From Pelargonium tetragonum (taxonomy: Eukaryota > Streptophyta > Magnoliopsida > Geraniales > Geraniaceae), in NCBI GenBank assembly GCA_036897445.1, contig JAYMTL010000049.1, positions 57,652 through 121,651 on the forward strand: DNA of 64,000 bases. Direction: 5' to 3'. Position 1 is the first letter of the stretch; every line of letters starts with the position of its first letter. The notes under the pieces are model-generated. The model saw only the letters and a list, made by a program, of their open reading frames with translations. It had not been told where the DNA came from and did not search any database. A program made the translations under genes and the position numbers. Of this stretch, positions 1 to 12,589 are shown in pieces.

Positions 1-3000
1 ACAGACTAAAGTTAAAGTAAAGCCCGGTTAGCTGTAGATGATAGAGTATTAATCTGTATTTTGCCGAAAATCAATAAACTATCTTTCCTAGAGATTTAAC
101 AACTGAAAAGCTTAAGAACTCTCTTTATATACTTTATATATAGACCTTAGATTTGAAAAAAACCAACCAAGATTTTGTACTACCCCTCCCTCTCTACTGC
201 GTCTTTACTTTAACTTTAATCAGAAACCTTCGAAAGCAAGGGAAGGCGGGTAGACAATCTCCTATTTAACTATCCCAGTAAGATACTAAAAAGCAGATAA
301 TCTTCACACCACATGACAATTCTTGCCCAATTTCATTTTTCAAAACCGATGGACGAAACTCTCGTTTTAATAGGAAACTTAACTTATGGGATCAACAACT
401 AGAAAAGCAAGAAAGATTATAAACATTTGAAGTTAGAATTCTATATTTATTTGTCTCAGAATTATTAGACAAAACCGGATAAACTCACTCTGAAGATTCC
501 GAACCTTGTATTCTAAATTCTAGACTCAAAATCCTGTTCCTTAATAAGGACGAAATGAAGTTACCGGTTAGTCCTTATTGTTAGGGCATTATGTTTCTTA
601 CCACAAGTTCTGGTTGAGAAACTCAAACACTAAACTCTCTGCAAGGTCTAAGTACTTCATTTTGTAGCGTAACAGTTTATTTGTTATATAGTCCTCCCTA
701 TTGAGATACTTATTCCCGCCGCATATGCGGTAAGGGAACCCTTGATGTCTATTTTATAGTTTTTGTAATAAAACTCTTGATCATAAATCTTGATAAGTTA
801 GTGATCCCTAGGACCCGTCCGGGGCCTTCCCATGTTATAATATTCCTTGTGTAATTTAGCTCTCTTTATTATCTCCTTTTTGGGCACCCACCTTAGGCGA
901 CGCGCTCAAATAGTAACAAACGAACTTACTATAAAATTTCAAACAAAAAAGGATTCTACTGATCTAAATACCTGGGTCAATTCCGTCAGTAATGGCAGAT
1001 GATAAAGAATACAAATGCTTTGCTTTACAAATTACTTACAGAGGTGTATACCTTACACCGGGCTCAACCCGGGATTCTATATAACCACCGTCAAACTTTT
1101 TTTTATAAGGGACTCATAAGGGATTCTTGATTGATAAGATTGATAAGTAAATTAAGTTTTGTATCCTATAAAACTAAGGTTAGAAAGAATAACCATCTAT
1201 AATAAGCTGTCAAGTTCTGCGACAAAAAGTATACCCTAGCATAGCGCTATAAACCTTTATAGGTATCTGTAGTATCTACAAAAGAGCAGGCTCTAGATAA
1301 GGCATTGCTAAAATGAAAGATATACCGAAGCATTCTATGTACCTTTAGACTTCTATCATTAACCTATGCATAAGGCGCCCTTTTATATGTTTCCTGGATG
1401 TTAGTCCAATATATTTCTATCTTTAAAACTGCATAAATTTGCTATGATACAAGATTTTCCAGGGGACTTAAATAAGAAGCTATTAAATTTAATACTTAAG
1501 GGAGTACCCGTGAAAGAAAATAGAATACAAAAGGAATCGCTTCACTTATATAGTTAATCCCGGACTCTGCTTTGGTTTTTTCCTTATTTTATAATGTTAA
1601 CTTATTTTGTGTGTAAGTTTAATAGCGATAATAAATCCTAGCTTCGATACATGAGTACTTTCAAATTTCTTTTATAGTAATTAAATAAGAGGATTGACTA
1701 GTTCTAGTAATTATAGGGCCACTCGAACCTCTATACGTTTTAAGAAGCAGGCATAGACAACACAACCAATCACAGGCCTTGAAAGTGTACACCGAATATC
1801 TAGATTAGCTCCGGTCTAAAATACAGGATCGTTCATATATTCTAATAAAAATTCTATTTTAGTAAACTAGTAGCATCGAATAAGCTTATAAAAGTACTTG
1901 AACCTATGTAAAAGTAAAAAGCATCGATTGTGGAATGCTGAAGTAGTTGAATCTAGTAAGTCAATAAGTAGCCTCCCAACATTTCCTTGCTTGAGCTTTC
2001 AAGAGTATAGATAAAGTAGGTAAATTCACGATTCCTTTATCTAAGTGATTCAGAGAAGTTCACACCAAGGTATCATATAGTTTAGGACCTTCTGAAAAGG
2101 GTAATTGGCTACTTAACTCTAGGTGTAAGGTAATAGGGACCCATTCTATATAAGTATAAGTGCTTCCTTTGCGGTCTAGAAAATCTTGTGGCAATTTCGA
2201 GTTACTGGGTTAAATAGTAAAAGAAAGTCAAATTCTAGCACGATTTTCATTTCATGGGTATAAAGAGCTACTAATGAAAATAAGCAGGAAGGCCCTTGAT
2301 AGGCTTCAGGAAATAGAGGACTAATATTCGAAAAATGTTATCAAAAAAGCTTAGTAAGGTCAGAATATTCATAATAGAGATTGCAAGTTGACTTCGAGAT
2401 TCTTTTTGTTTTAGGGAGCTCCTTTACATTCGGAAAGAATCTATAATAAAATAGATATCCCTGCGCAGTCTATTGCTTGTGCCTTATTCTAGCTTCAAGG
2501 TTCCTTAGATTCTAGTTAGATTCGTAAGTAGTTTAGTGCATATAAGACTATAAGTTTTAGTTCGTCCCTTTCAATGAACAAAAGCGAACTCATCTTTATT
2601 AGCTTGTTTCTATTATTGGCATTTTGTGAACGTGGTTATTCCTCGTTGTTGCTATGACCATGATCTCTTGTCAATGAAGTTAGCAGCAAATCCTACTCCT
2701 TTCCTTCTCTACTAAGTCCTACTCTAAGGGCAAGGTATACAAATACAAAACAAAGTCAGTTGGTGGGTTAGTGTATCCTGTATATTCATAGAACAAGAGG
2801 AATTTAAGTGAGTTCTTATTATTAGTTTTCCTCTAGCGAAGTAAGTTAAAAGCCCTAGGGTTCCTATGGGTTTGCGAGAAGCTTAAGAAAAAACAAAAAT
2901 TTTCTAAGTCTTCGACGACCTATTTATTACGGTATATACTATACTATTGATTGTGCAAATGAGGTTTTATGGCTCCTTAATTCCAGAATTTAACATCTTT

Positions 3001-3899
3001 TTAATTGTTAAAACCTTTAGTTGTTTAGGTCAGTGCAGGGTAGTTACTTTTTGTGGAATAAATTCAACATTCCTAGGAGCTCCGGTTCAAAAGAAGAAAG
3101 AGATTTAGTATATTAGTATAAAATGCTTTTATCTAACTTATTAGGTTAAGAGAACTCTTATTTAAATGTAGTGTGCGAGTACCTAATATTTTTTATTTTC
3201 AGCACTTTATTTATACACCCTATTCAGCATCAGCAGTCCTTACACTTCCTTTATTGAGGAAAAGCTTTTTACAGAAACAGAAAGCACGGGTATCCTATTC
3301 TATTGAAGATATAAAAAGGTATCGCTAAAGCACCCTAGCAAAAATTTTTGACTTTAAAATATAGAGTAGAGCCCAAAACTTGTGAAATATAGGAATACAA
3401 AAAAGCAGACCCTTAGTTTAAGATTCCACTTGATTTTATTCAGACCAGGAAAGCAAAGATTAAGAAAGAAACCCAATTTTTTATATAATTAACTATACCT
3501 CAACTCTCAAGATTTTAAGAAAAGGTCCCTGAAATGGTGTTAAAGTTTTTTATTCTAAACTTCCCAATTTAATCATTAAAGTTTCCTCTCTCCCCCTGAC
3601 TTTAAGGTTTATAAAAAATAGAAAAAGAAAAGGAATTCTGATACTATAAGCTTACGAGAGCCCTAGTATGTATATTGGAATGCCGGTCAGACTATGCTTT
3701 AGGTCCTCTGGTAAATAGGTTACTTTTTTACTAATTGTCGGATCTCCGGTGAACTTAGAAGTAGATAGCTCTTAAAAGTAAAGGTGAATAGAATACTAGC
3801 TCAACTTCCTTAGGCTCGCTTTCAATTAGCAAGAATGATTTTAAGCCTATACTCTCTACTGCACAGGCTGGCTCTATATAGATAGTAGAAAAGCTTGTA
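1..3899. other. AT-rich stretch without a recognised gene
   Basis: No frame here carries a motif I can name with confidence. A possible trace of an RT active-site region is the plus-strand peptide AVDDRVLIC at 31-57, which resembles the 'Y-x-D-D-I-L-I' segment with one extra residue; it is too short to call. A 12-base perfect palindrome lies at 719-730. The part near 2580-2860 looks richer in CA/TG than its surroundings but I cannot assign it. Confidence 0.4.
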
Positions 3900-4029
3900 A
3901 CATATTTTTTTTCATTTCCAATTGAATCAAGAATAAAATTCAGTCAGATCAGATACTTATTTCCTAAAGTAGTTTATCTACTCTCACAAAGAAAGAGCTA
4001 CACCTTCAACTTCGATTAACAGCTCCTGC

Positions 4030-4310
4030 TATTCCATCACATCAGTTAGTTAGAACAAGTGAGTGGATTTATAGTTAAAAGCAAAAGTCAATTGACAGGT
4101 TCAGTAAATTTGTTTGCAGAGGTAAAGCACTAGAGAACCTGGTCTATACCATCATAATAAGAAGAGAGACACCGGCTAACAGAATACAAAACCCAGAATC
4201 TGTTATCCTTTATTTATTTGCTATCCCATTAGCTTGCTTTACAAAACAAAGACTACCTTCCAACCAGGATATCTACAGCTTACTAGAGAATTTCCTTTAA
4301 ACTGGAACTT
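4030..4310 (-). mobile_element. Ty1/copia RNase H C-terminus, decayed (scrap)
   Basis: Read on the minus strand, 4115-4160 gives DQVL, a stop, then CFTSANKF. This fits the end of the copia pol polyprotein, where the family has a conserved 'D-Q-x-A-D-I-F-T-K-A' segment closing RNase H. The same stretch is a diverged relative of 13740-13870: the 17 bases at 4144-4160 recur exactly at 13797-13813, with further scattered matches on both sides. Copia RNase H removes the RNA strand during reverse transcription. Only the tail of the domain is visible, with at least one internal stop, and I saw no LTR or polypurine tract beside it. It is a dead fragment from the same broad family as the larger copia block. 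Confidence 0.6.
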
Positions 4311-4974
4311 AATTTCTTAGAATCAATTCCTTTAGCTTTTTATTTGGTAGTAGAACCTCCTTTTTAGATAAGGGTGTCCTTTGGCTTATTCAACGGAGAA
4401 CTTTGTGTTAAGAGGTTTTTGAACCCATACCCATAACAGAGGATAACCCTTTTGCTAAATATACGAAAATGTTAGATGCCCCTATCTCGTAGAAATGCGG
4501 TTTTGACAAGGCACTGAGGGCTTTCATAATCTGAACTGTAAAGATTGGGCATGTGGGAGCTAAGCTACTTACGGGAGAGAATGTAACTAAAATCTAAGGA
4601 ACGCATTTAAAAGCAACCTACTTAGTTCTGGAGCTCTTCCTTAATCTTATATAGGATCGGATTTTTTTTACTTATTTTCCCAATTTACGTGCTCTTTACT
4701 AGAAATTCCTTAGTACCCCCCTCGTTGAGGAAAAACTCCTAGCTTTTAGGGCTATAAGACTTTTTTAGATAACTTTATTTGTTTTGTTAACTAACTAGGG
4801 TCGCCATAATTTTTTTAATTAGAAACAGCTTATAAAAAGGCCCCTTTGTTACGACAAGCTCCTAAATATACCAACCAAAATTAGGGGGTTCCAGAGAAAA
4901 TTCTTAAAACAGGATACCCCGTCTTAAGTTTTATCTAATGCTACAAGAGTTTTAAAGCTAAAAGGAAACTATAC
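4311..4974. other. no recognised feature
   Basis: AT-rich, stops dense in all frames. Nothing identified. Confidence 0.4.
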
Positions 4975-5169
4975 TTGTTTGTCAAATTCTTAAAGGATTC
5001 TATTTCCAGTAAAAAGGTATCCCTCGACTTTGTTACCTTACCTAAGCGAATGCTAATTAATAAAGGGAAAGCGGAATTGCTTACTCCCTTTCTCTTACTA
5101 CATCTTATACATAGCTTAATTACATTACCTCTATCGTCTTATTCATTACGGCTAGACTCTGGATCTTAA
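4975..5169 (+). mobile_element. Ty3/gypsy integrase core fragment, decayed
   Basis: This 64-codon open stretch (opening on TTG, so its left edge is not a real start) reads like the catalytic core of a gypsy integrase, the enzyme that inserts the element's DNA copy into the host chromosome. Residues 15-23, VSLDFVTLP, match the segment around the first catalytic Asp ('S-x-D-F-V/I-T-x-L-P'). Residues 32-52 (KAELL...TLP) match the helix and 'G-x-P' before the second catalytic site. Residues 53-64, LSSYSLRLDSGS, match 'I-V-S-D-R-G-S' with extra residues. The segment between the two sites, which should hold 'L-V-V-V-D-R', is missing. The second catalytic Asp is not cleanly kept, so it cannot be active. 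Confidence 0.6.
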
Positions 5170-8100
5170 TCTTACCCAGGGTTCTATTTTGTATCAGCTG
5201 CTTTAGATATACCTTTACCTGTATTCCCAAGCTTATTCGGAAGTCTTATATGTATTCTATTAGTATTGTGTTACATTAAGGGATTTCCCTCTTATCTTAG
5301 GTAAGGTGCCCTTTGTTTATAGGAGTGGGTTTCTCCTACAAGAAATTTCGTAGTACGCTCACAGGTTACAAACGCGTTATTAAATCCCGATCTAGTTCTT
5401 ATACAAAATCCTAGAAGATTTCAAGATAAAGAAATAACTCACTTTCAATTCGTATAGATGCCTTTTCTGCTAGCAAGACTTTTCTTTATACAATATGCAA
5501 TCTGGGTCCTATACATCTGAGTAGGTATCCTTAGAAATAAAAAAAAAAGACTGGAGTTAACCCGGGTCGTATAAGTGCGCTCCTATTTTTCCTATTAGTT
5601 TGTTTCTGAATCTGCTAAATAAGACTTCATAAATTTACTTGGGGAAAGATTTTCTTCTAACTTATTAACAAGATACTTTAGGGATATCTACCATCCGAAA
5701 CCTATTTGTAGTTTTTTTAGTACCCTTTAGTGAAACCCGTTGAGTTAAGCATGCCTGTTAGTTTATTTTCAAGATAGAGGTGCTGTATCTCCCTTAGTGA
5801 AGAGCCCTACCCGCTTTCTAGTTTTAAGAAGTCCTTATTCCTAACCAAGAGTTCCGGTATTAAAATTTTCATTTGGAGATTTTATCTAAGTTTTTTAGGT
5901 AGTTAAACTTTCTAATTGTTAGAGGCTTTCTTCTTTTGCCTAGGTTTGGTCTGTTCTATCGTACCGAGTAACCTAACCCTATCTCTCTGCTGTGTATTAT
6001 TCTGCATTAGGCGAATTTCTCACTATTTACGTACTCTTTAATTATATAGTTCTGCTGAGAGCTTAGATTATTGGTAAAAACATAATATAGTATTCTCTTT
6101 TTCTTCCAAAGTACTGGGTTTAATTTAATAAAGAAGCGTTGGACTTGAATTATTATAGCTCAGAGATGGGAACCTTTCTATAAAGGGTAAAGTTCTCTCT
6201 TAAATCTTCTGGGGTTTTCTCTTTGTATTAAGAATTAAGTCAAAGTGAATAATAAGGCCCTATCCTATCATTTTTTAAAAGGCCTTTTCCACCTCCTAAA
6301 AATAGGAGGGTTTTGGAGACACAAGTAATACCAGAAGGTTACCTGTGAAATGTAGTAATTGAAGAAAATCTACTTTTTGTAATTAGCAGGCTTCCCTAAA
6401 ATGCCTTGTACAAAGCCCCGGTCAATTTCATAACAATTTAAGGGATCTCATTAACAATAAACAAGCTTTCTTATTAACGGCGGGTAACCCATTACATAAT
6501 AAATAGATTATCTTACTAAAAAGCAATCCTGTACCCGATGAAGAAAAGCCAGGGAATTAAGAGTTTTGTATGTTATTAGACCCTGTCGCTTACTGACTAT
6601 ATAACAACTACCTTATTTGTATTTTAGTTATATATTATATAGCTTTAGACCTTAGAATGTGATTTTTTAAGGAAAGCCTACCGGCACTCGGGTTGCAAAT
6701 AGGGTCCTTGAAATTTTTGCCTTAACCAAGACTTTATTAAGTAACAAGTAACCGCTTTTCCAGTTAATAGATGGCACTACAAATCCAGTAATATCAGAGT
6801 TATCCTTTTTATTCTTTTAATGCGTTCTTACAGGCTATGTTCTCGTAAAGCTTTAGCAGATCCTTATACAAGGAAGTGAAAGGGGTTTAAAAAGTCTCGG
6901 GATGGGTGTAATAAATAAGAGATGAAGTTCAAATCCTGTGCATACTCTATGTTTTTCAAAAACGAGTTTACAGAAGTTCTTTAAAAGAAAAAATGCATTT
7001 ATACAAACAAAACAAAAGTGGGTTACTTCAAGTTGCCTATATTTATAAATTTTTAGTATTCTTTTCTTGAAAATCTAAGTCTTAAAAATTTTTATTCCTT
7101 TTATCTTAACATTTACTCTTATTAAAATGAAAAGCAGGTAACTTTTCCGTCTCCTTCTTAACTTAACTACAGCAATTCCTTTTATTTACTCAGTAAGAAT
7201 TTAGTGCTCTCACCGGGACTTATACTAACAGAGTTTGATTTTTTAGGGTATTATTACTACTCAGGAAGCTCCTAAGAAAAGGTTAATAAGAGTTCGGACT
7301 TGAAAAAATTCAGTAGGTTAAAATGTAAAAAGTACAGAAACTTTACTTCGGAATCTTTAGTTTGTTTATAGGGTAAGGTATCCTACTAGGTATAATAAAG
7401 AAAATTTTGAATCTTTTCATACAGAAAATACCAGGGATTTTACCTACTAAAATGACATAGGTAATGTAATTAAGAAGCCTTTGCCTTAACAAACTCCCGA
7501 TAAGTAAGTGGTAGGGTCCTGGTGTATAAAATACAGATATTACTCACGAATAGTTTTGCTTGGGACTTTTTAGAAAGAGATGCTTTTTGTAAATAAAACA
7601 TTCACTAACCTATTTATATTTAACAAAAGAAATTGAGAAGATATAGCTGCCCCAGAGAAAGCAGGAACATCTTTCTAGATTGTACTTAGAGACTGAAGCT
7701 TTTATATAAGAAATTTCTTGCCCTAAGACACTGGGTAAAACCCCAAAATTATGTATAAAAAAGCAAGGGCTTCCTACTAAGACTTTAATCCAAGCAAGTA
7801 AAGAAGGGCCCGATATAAGGAAGAGTAAACCTACTAGGATACCGCCCTTATTTACGATATCTATAACAAGTTTCTAGAAGAACTAACAAGAGTGGTTAAA
7901 GCGCATACCGGATAAACTTGGATTCCAAGTCCTATATAGAATACTCTGAGTGTTTTTATTAATAAGATTCTCTCTTAGAAAACTTATAAAAGTAGAAAGA
8001 TTAATTCTTCAGTTTCTCTTGTTAAATCACACCCGTAAACAATCGAGATTCCTCGGTTCAAATCCTATTTTACTTTATACTTAATTAACTGGTTCATAGA

Positions 8101-8523
8101 AAATTTCGAAAAGCCAGATCAACCAAAATCTTACTCTGACTCTTTACTGATACCGAATAAATTAGTTGTTAGGATAACACCTACCCTTAAAAAAAGGCTT
8201 AAAAGCTTCGTTAAGTGCGTGGCGGTTTTTGGTTAATACCAAGTTGCTAGTTCATACTAAAATCCCGGGTGCTTCCCTATTTACGTATCCTAAGGCATCC
8301 TGTTTTCTGGTACTTTACAAATTAAAAGTGTTTGGATGACAAAATACTTTACTAAATTATACTAACAAATTCATGTATCCTTTATCTAGTGGTCTCCCCT
8401 AATTAGCGAAATATATAGACCAAAGTCTTGTGCTATCAAGTAAAAGAATTTTCACGTAGAGTAGCCGCTAAGAAATGTTGTGGCAATTTTAAATACAGGA
8501 TTGTCTATCCTTTTTGAGTCTTT
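5170..8523. other. AT-rich stretch without a recognised gene
   Basis: No coding motif identified over about 3.3 kb. It contains the 7-bp hairpin at 6292-6309, one copy of a 15-base dispersed word at 7459-7473, and two T-arm/B-box-like sequences at 6927-6935 and 8056-8064 whose flanks do not fold into a tRNA. Confidence 0.4.
6292..6309. repeat. short hairpin, 7-bp stem
   Basis: CCTCCTA (6292-6298) and TAGGAGG (6303-6309) are perfect complements around an AAAA loop. It is followed by GTTTTGG, not a T run, so it does not look like a terminator. In DNA of this composition a hairpin of this size may arise by chance. Confidence 0.5.
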
Positions 8524-8760
8524 TTAGAAAATGGAGTTAAAGAAACCTTCAAAAAAGGAAACCTGTAAGCAAAAGCAGGGTTTAGTATTACAAGTTTCCA
8601 TATACAAATATAGGAGAAAGTTACCAGCCTTTGAATATATAAAGATAAAGGTCTCCCTTGCTGGAAAGAGAAAAAAACCACTGAGAAGCTTCGGGTATCT
8701 ACGGGCAAAGGCTATAACAGCGTAGCAAGTGCAATAGTTAGAATTTCTTAAGCCACACAC
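8524..8760 (-). mobile_element. Ty3/gypsy reverse transcriptase, central part, decayed
   Basis: The 78-codon minus-strand frame carries, in the right order, remnants of the middle of a gypsy RT domain, which copies element RNA into DNA. Residues 25-32, LLSGFFLF, fit the 'L-D-L-x-S-G-Y' turn at the first catalytic Asp, which is lost. Residues 36-50 fit the 'K-T-A-F-R-T' strand and the aromatic stretch after it. Residues 51-66, YLYMETCNTKPCFCLQ, line up without gaps with 'Y-L-V-M-P-F-G-L-T-x-A-P-A-T-F-Q': Y, L, M, T and Q are kept. The domain is cut off before the active-site 'D-D'. Two overlapping frames here (8505-8708 minus and 8531-8725 plus) show nothing recognisable and are taken as shadows. 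Confidence 0.6.
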
Positions 8761-10892
8761 ACCAATTAACGAGAGTAACCTTCTAACTCTCAGAGTCCAA
8801 AATCCCGTGTAAATCCTAATAGAGTACCCTTTTACTATTCTTAACTGTTCTAAATCCTATAACCCCTAAAAGAGGACTCCTGACTTGTACACTTTAGTTT
8901 TAGAGTTCTCTTATGGCTTAATCCTCTCTATTTACCGGGATACTAAACAAGCAGAACCTAGAAAAAGAGCTTCCCACAATAGGAAAAGATGAGTCCTTGC
9001 GCAAAAACGAAGTGAAAATTACGAACTTTGCTTTATTGTGAACTAAACCAATCTCGGGAAAAAGAGTAAAATAGTCTAAGGGTTAGTCTACTCTTATATA
9101 TCTGAGACTCCCTGTAGCTTTATCTAAAAGCTAAAACTCTTTGATAGATAGATTCCTTTGAAAGGTTTTTATAAGGTATACCTTAAATAGATATACTTTT
9201 AAGCTCGGCTCTGTGGCAAGATTCGGATCTTGCTTGTATAGCAGTCAACTTTAAGTTCAGTTCAACAAAATACAATTAGTCCGTAGTTATAAGTTACACC
9301 TATCTTATTTATGTTCTTAGTTGATATCACAGTACCCCCCGAGTAAAAAATCAGGGTAAAAGAGTATATACACCCACCGAGCTAAGCCGGGCGTCTTAAA
9401 TTAAAAGAGAAAATAATATAAGTTTTTCTTGATTATACCTAGCTTTTTGCTCAAAAAGAAATATTAAAAAAAGTGCTAGTAGTAGATTTACTTGGGATTG
9501 TCCTAACAAGATCGCATTTTTACAGTCCAGGATTAAAAACAAGTCTATCCAGAACCCATAGCCTACCTATCGCGAGTTAGTGCTTGCTTATATATGGATC
9601 CTTTATTTAGAAAAGAGTTCTAAGTGAAATATTGCAGGACTCTGCTCTATATACCTCGTTCTTGTTAAGCATTCTTGTAATAACAACTCTATATATGTTA
9701 TTGAAATTCTAGACTCATTGCATTAAATCCTCTTGCTTGTAAATTTAGAACAAAACTCTTTTTTTACTTAGGTTCATTACACTTTTAGAATAGAAAAGCG
9801 CACCCTGGTAAAGATAAGAGGGAAACCTACAAAGCAATTTTAATAAGAAGAATCCGCAGTAAAATACTCTATGAAACTTTTACTACGAAAAAAATTCTAG
9901 GGAGTCTCGCGCTTGTTGATATATTTTTGACATCTATAAAGAGGAATACTGAGTATAATAAGGAGCAAATATATTCGGGAAAAGAAAGAATACTTAAATG
10001 AATTTTGATAAAAGTTTAGTCTTAATAAACAACTTAAGTAATCCTAGAGCTGGAATGCTTACTCTTTGTCAAGTTCGAGACCTTCTTTTGAATGGCGAGA
10101 GTCCCTAAATTTTTAAGGATTTATTATAATATTTCTCAAGGGACAAGTTAAAAAAAAGTCAGGGTCCTAAGGATGGCTTTATTAGAATTAAATAGGCCTT
10201 TAGTAGAATAACTTTTCCGTGGGTAAGGGCACCCCAAGCGAATCTCTTCAATTAACTAGGTTTTGCTAGGTCTACCTTGTCTATTGTTTCTAATGCAGTA
10301 TATAATAGCTAGGTATGCCGTGATATTATAGAAAAGCGCTGGCCCGGGGCCTCCTATTATCTTATTCCACCCCTGATATTTAGGAATACAAACTTAAACT
10401 ATGCAGGTTAGAGCCTCGCTTAGGTAGGAGTCTTTAATACTTTCTTTATTTGAAACAGGCCTCAAGTCTAATAGTAACAAACCCTTTTATCAAGTAAAAC
10501 CATAACTTTATCATAACAAAGTCGTGACTATTAAAAAGTCCTTGATAGAATTTCGGAGTATTGGAAATTTATAAGTGTTTCTTAAAGTCCAGGTTTTCTT
10601 ACTTTTAGCACCCTTTCTATACTAAATATACGAAGTCCCGGTCCTCTTTCTGCGGATTACTTGTAAATTTGATTTTTATTAACGAAAAAAGGGGGCTCTG
10701 CTATATTCTGGACCCATGAGGAGCCTACTCTCTTAAATTCCTAAGGCAAGGGTATTTGCGCTTAAACTTTGAAAATAAATAACTACAGCTTATAGGAACT
10801 CGCAAGGCACTTACAAATTTGCTTTCATAAAACTGTCAATTTCAGACTCAAAAAGTTACAAGTTCTTTTTAGTAGCAGTAATTTAGAGGTAT
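8761..10892. other. no recognised feature
   Basis: About 2.1 kb of AT-rich DNA with many stops. In sense order on the minus strand, the distal RT piece at 10.9 kb comes before the central RT piece at 8.6 kb, so the two cannot simply be one element with a gap. Confidence 0.4.
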
Positions 10893-11084
10893 TTAGCATA
10901 AGGTAGGGGATGCCTGATTTGAGGATGATTTTTGGAATTTTATTTGCACGGATCTTTGCTCCGGGATTGTGCAATAAATAGATTGTAGGCAAGTAAGACC
11001 TTTTAGAGATCTTCTGAGACTAAAACATTTACCAAAGGCTTTTTCCTCTTTTAATATACTTGAACAAGCTACTTTGAAACTCAA
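10893..11084 (-). mobile_element. Ty3/gypsy reverse transcriptase, distal part, decayed
   Basis: The 63-codon minus-strand frame fits the part of gypsy RT after the active site. Residues 19-21, KCF, match the conserved 'K-C-x-F', and residues 31-36, TCLQSI, match the nearby 'x-F-L-G-x-I' strand. Residues 49-52, KFQK, sit where the family has 'K-V-x-A-I' before a 'W-P-x-P'; the Trp is gone here. The motif order and spacing are close to expectation but individual matches are weak. A plus-strand frame overlaps its edge from 11074. Confidence 0.45.
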
Positions 11085-11259
11085 GCTTCTAACGACCTGC
11101 AGTATAAGTATCCTTTTGAATTTAACAGCCAGGTTCCGGCTCTATAGAACAACTTCGTATTCTAAAACTACTTCTAGTACGAGTAGTAAAAGGTTTCTTA
11201 TATCTACTCATAAAAGGCCACTTCCTTATAAGGCATTGCCAATAGAGTTCCCTATTTAA
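11074..11259 (+). mobile_element. possible Ty3/gypsy integrase C-terminal fragment
   Basis: The 61-codon plus-strand frame has a Ser/Thr/Lys-rich stretch (SKTTSSTSSKRF) and then RPLPYKALPIEF. In gypsy integrases the C-terminal domain has a 'K-T-x-R-P-S-K-K-L' stretch, the GPY/F motif, and then 'A-Y-R/K-L'. The order agrees, but the GPY/F motif itself is absent. This is a weak assignment. The frame could be a chance open stretch. Confidence 0.3.
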
Positions 11260-12243
11260 ATTATCAGGCTAAGTCTTTACGGAAATACTTTAACTTTAAA
11301 GAATGTTAAAAGCTGCGCGCGATTAAGGGTTAAGCAGTAGATTTAGAATATAAACAAAGGAGCCCTGCGCTAGACAAGTTTTGATTCTTCAGTACAAGGA
11401 CTTGTTTTATACAGTTTCCGGACTAAATGTTTAAAGGAGACCTCGGATGGATATTATGTAGTGGTATAAATCCTTATTAAATTAAAGATTATAGAAGAGG
11501 TTCCTTTGCTTACTGCGAGCTGAGGCAGAGTTCGGATATAATATTTTTTACTGGTTATTTGCTTAGTTGTCTAACTCAAGTGTATTTTATACTCTATTTC
11601 TATTGATGAAATAAGAGTCCTTAATTTAAGGAAAAGAAATTAGGAAATTAAGGGTGATTTTTCTTTAGTAGTAAGGTGCACTATATTTAAATTGAATGTC
11701 AAGAGCCGGGCTTTTCTCATACGGGCAGAGTTCTTGAAAAAGCAAGCTCTAGTTCCTATAATAAAAATTCTTGGAGAAGGGGGCATTACGTTAAGCAGTT
11801 TAAAAGCAGAAGCTTCTTTTTTATAAGGTTCAAATTTCCCGTCAAGGAGTGTAAAGGAATTACAGGCTCAAAGACCTAAGACTCTCAGCTTTCCAATTTC
11901 CGTATTTTTAGGTTTGATTTTCAATCCAAGAATTCATAAGGAACTTATCCCTAACCGACTTTCGTCTAACGTCTAAAAAAACTAAAAGTTTTGTAGGTTT
12001 GAATAATAAATAATAGCAAGCCGCTTTTTGTCCCAAATTTAAAAAAGGCTATATCCATAAATTACGTGTAGAAGTGTTTGCTTATATACCTAGGAACATA
12101 AGCCACGCCAATTTACGCATAATGAGTCATTTTAGGTTAGGTTCCCTGGAATTCCGTTTTGGGTATTATATAAGTTATAAGGCGCGCACCTTTCTAGCAT
12201 ATTGACTTTAACAACAAGAGTTCTAGTATTCCCCGTTTTTCGA
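11260..12243. other. no recognised feature
   Basis: AT-rich, no motif recognised. Confidence 0.4.
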
Positions 12244-12426
12244 TTAATTAAGCTTTCGGGGCAGAAACTTTAAAAGAGAGTCCAAAATAGAGCATTCCTT
12301 CGACTGCGGACATAAAAAATACATATTATAAAGCTCCCGAGATATCCCAAAACTTGAAAACTCATTACTTAAACTAAAAAGCCCCGCCGAGGACCCACAA
12401 ATTCTCTTAATAAGTATAGAAGGCAC
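12244..12426 (-). mobile_element. Ty3/gypsy reverse transcriptase, N-terminal part, decayed
   Basis: In the 60-codon minus-strand frame, residues 12-15, SSAG, fit the 'S-x-S-P-A-G-A-P' entry of gypsy RT. Residues 28-34, ISRELYN, fit 'D-Y-R-x-L-N' with one extra residue. Residues 39-51, CPQSKECSILDSL, align without gaps to 'Y-P-L-P-x-I-x-E-L-L-D-x-L' (Pro, Leu, Asp and Leu kept). The domain stops before the first catalytic Asp. It abuts the copia block that starts about 170 bases further right, on the same strand, and may have been the target of that insertion. Confidence 0.5.
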
Positions 12427-12589
12427 GATTTATGGTATAATTATAAAGAACAATCGAAGTGAATTAGGCGCCGATGGAATATAAAGGCGGTAAACTTCAA
12501 AAAGGGGGGGTTTTAACCCCCGATTTACAGTTGAAAAGGAGCCCCGAATAAGCGTATCTATTACTACAAAAGAGTCTTTAGACTTCAGA

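Noticed and set aside
719-730. 12-bp palindrome CCGCATATGCGG as a regulatory site
   Set aside because: Palindromes of this size are expected several times by chance in 64 kb and no gene is nearby.
960-1010. rRNA-like word (CAATTCCGTCA near 977)
   Set aside because: It resembles part of a small-subunit rRNA site on the opposite strand, but the flanks do not continue the match.
8505-8725. Overlapping frames on both strands (8505-8708 minus, 8531-8725 plus)
   Set aside because: Only the 8524-8760 minus frame shows ordered RT motifs; the others are shadows without recognisable content.
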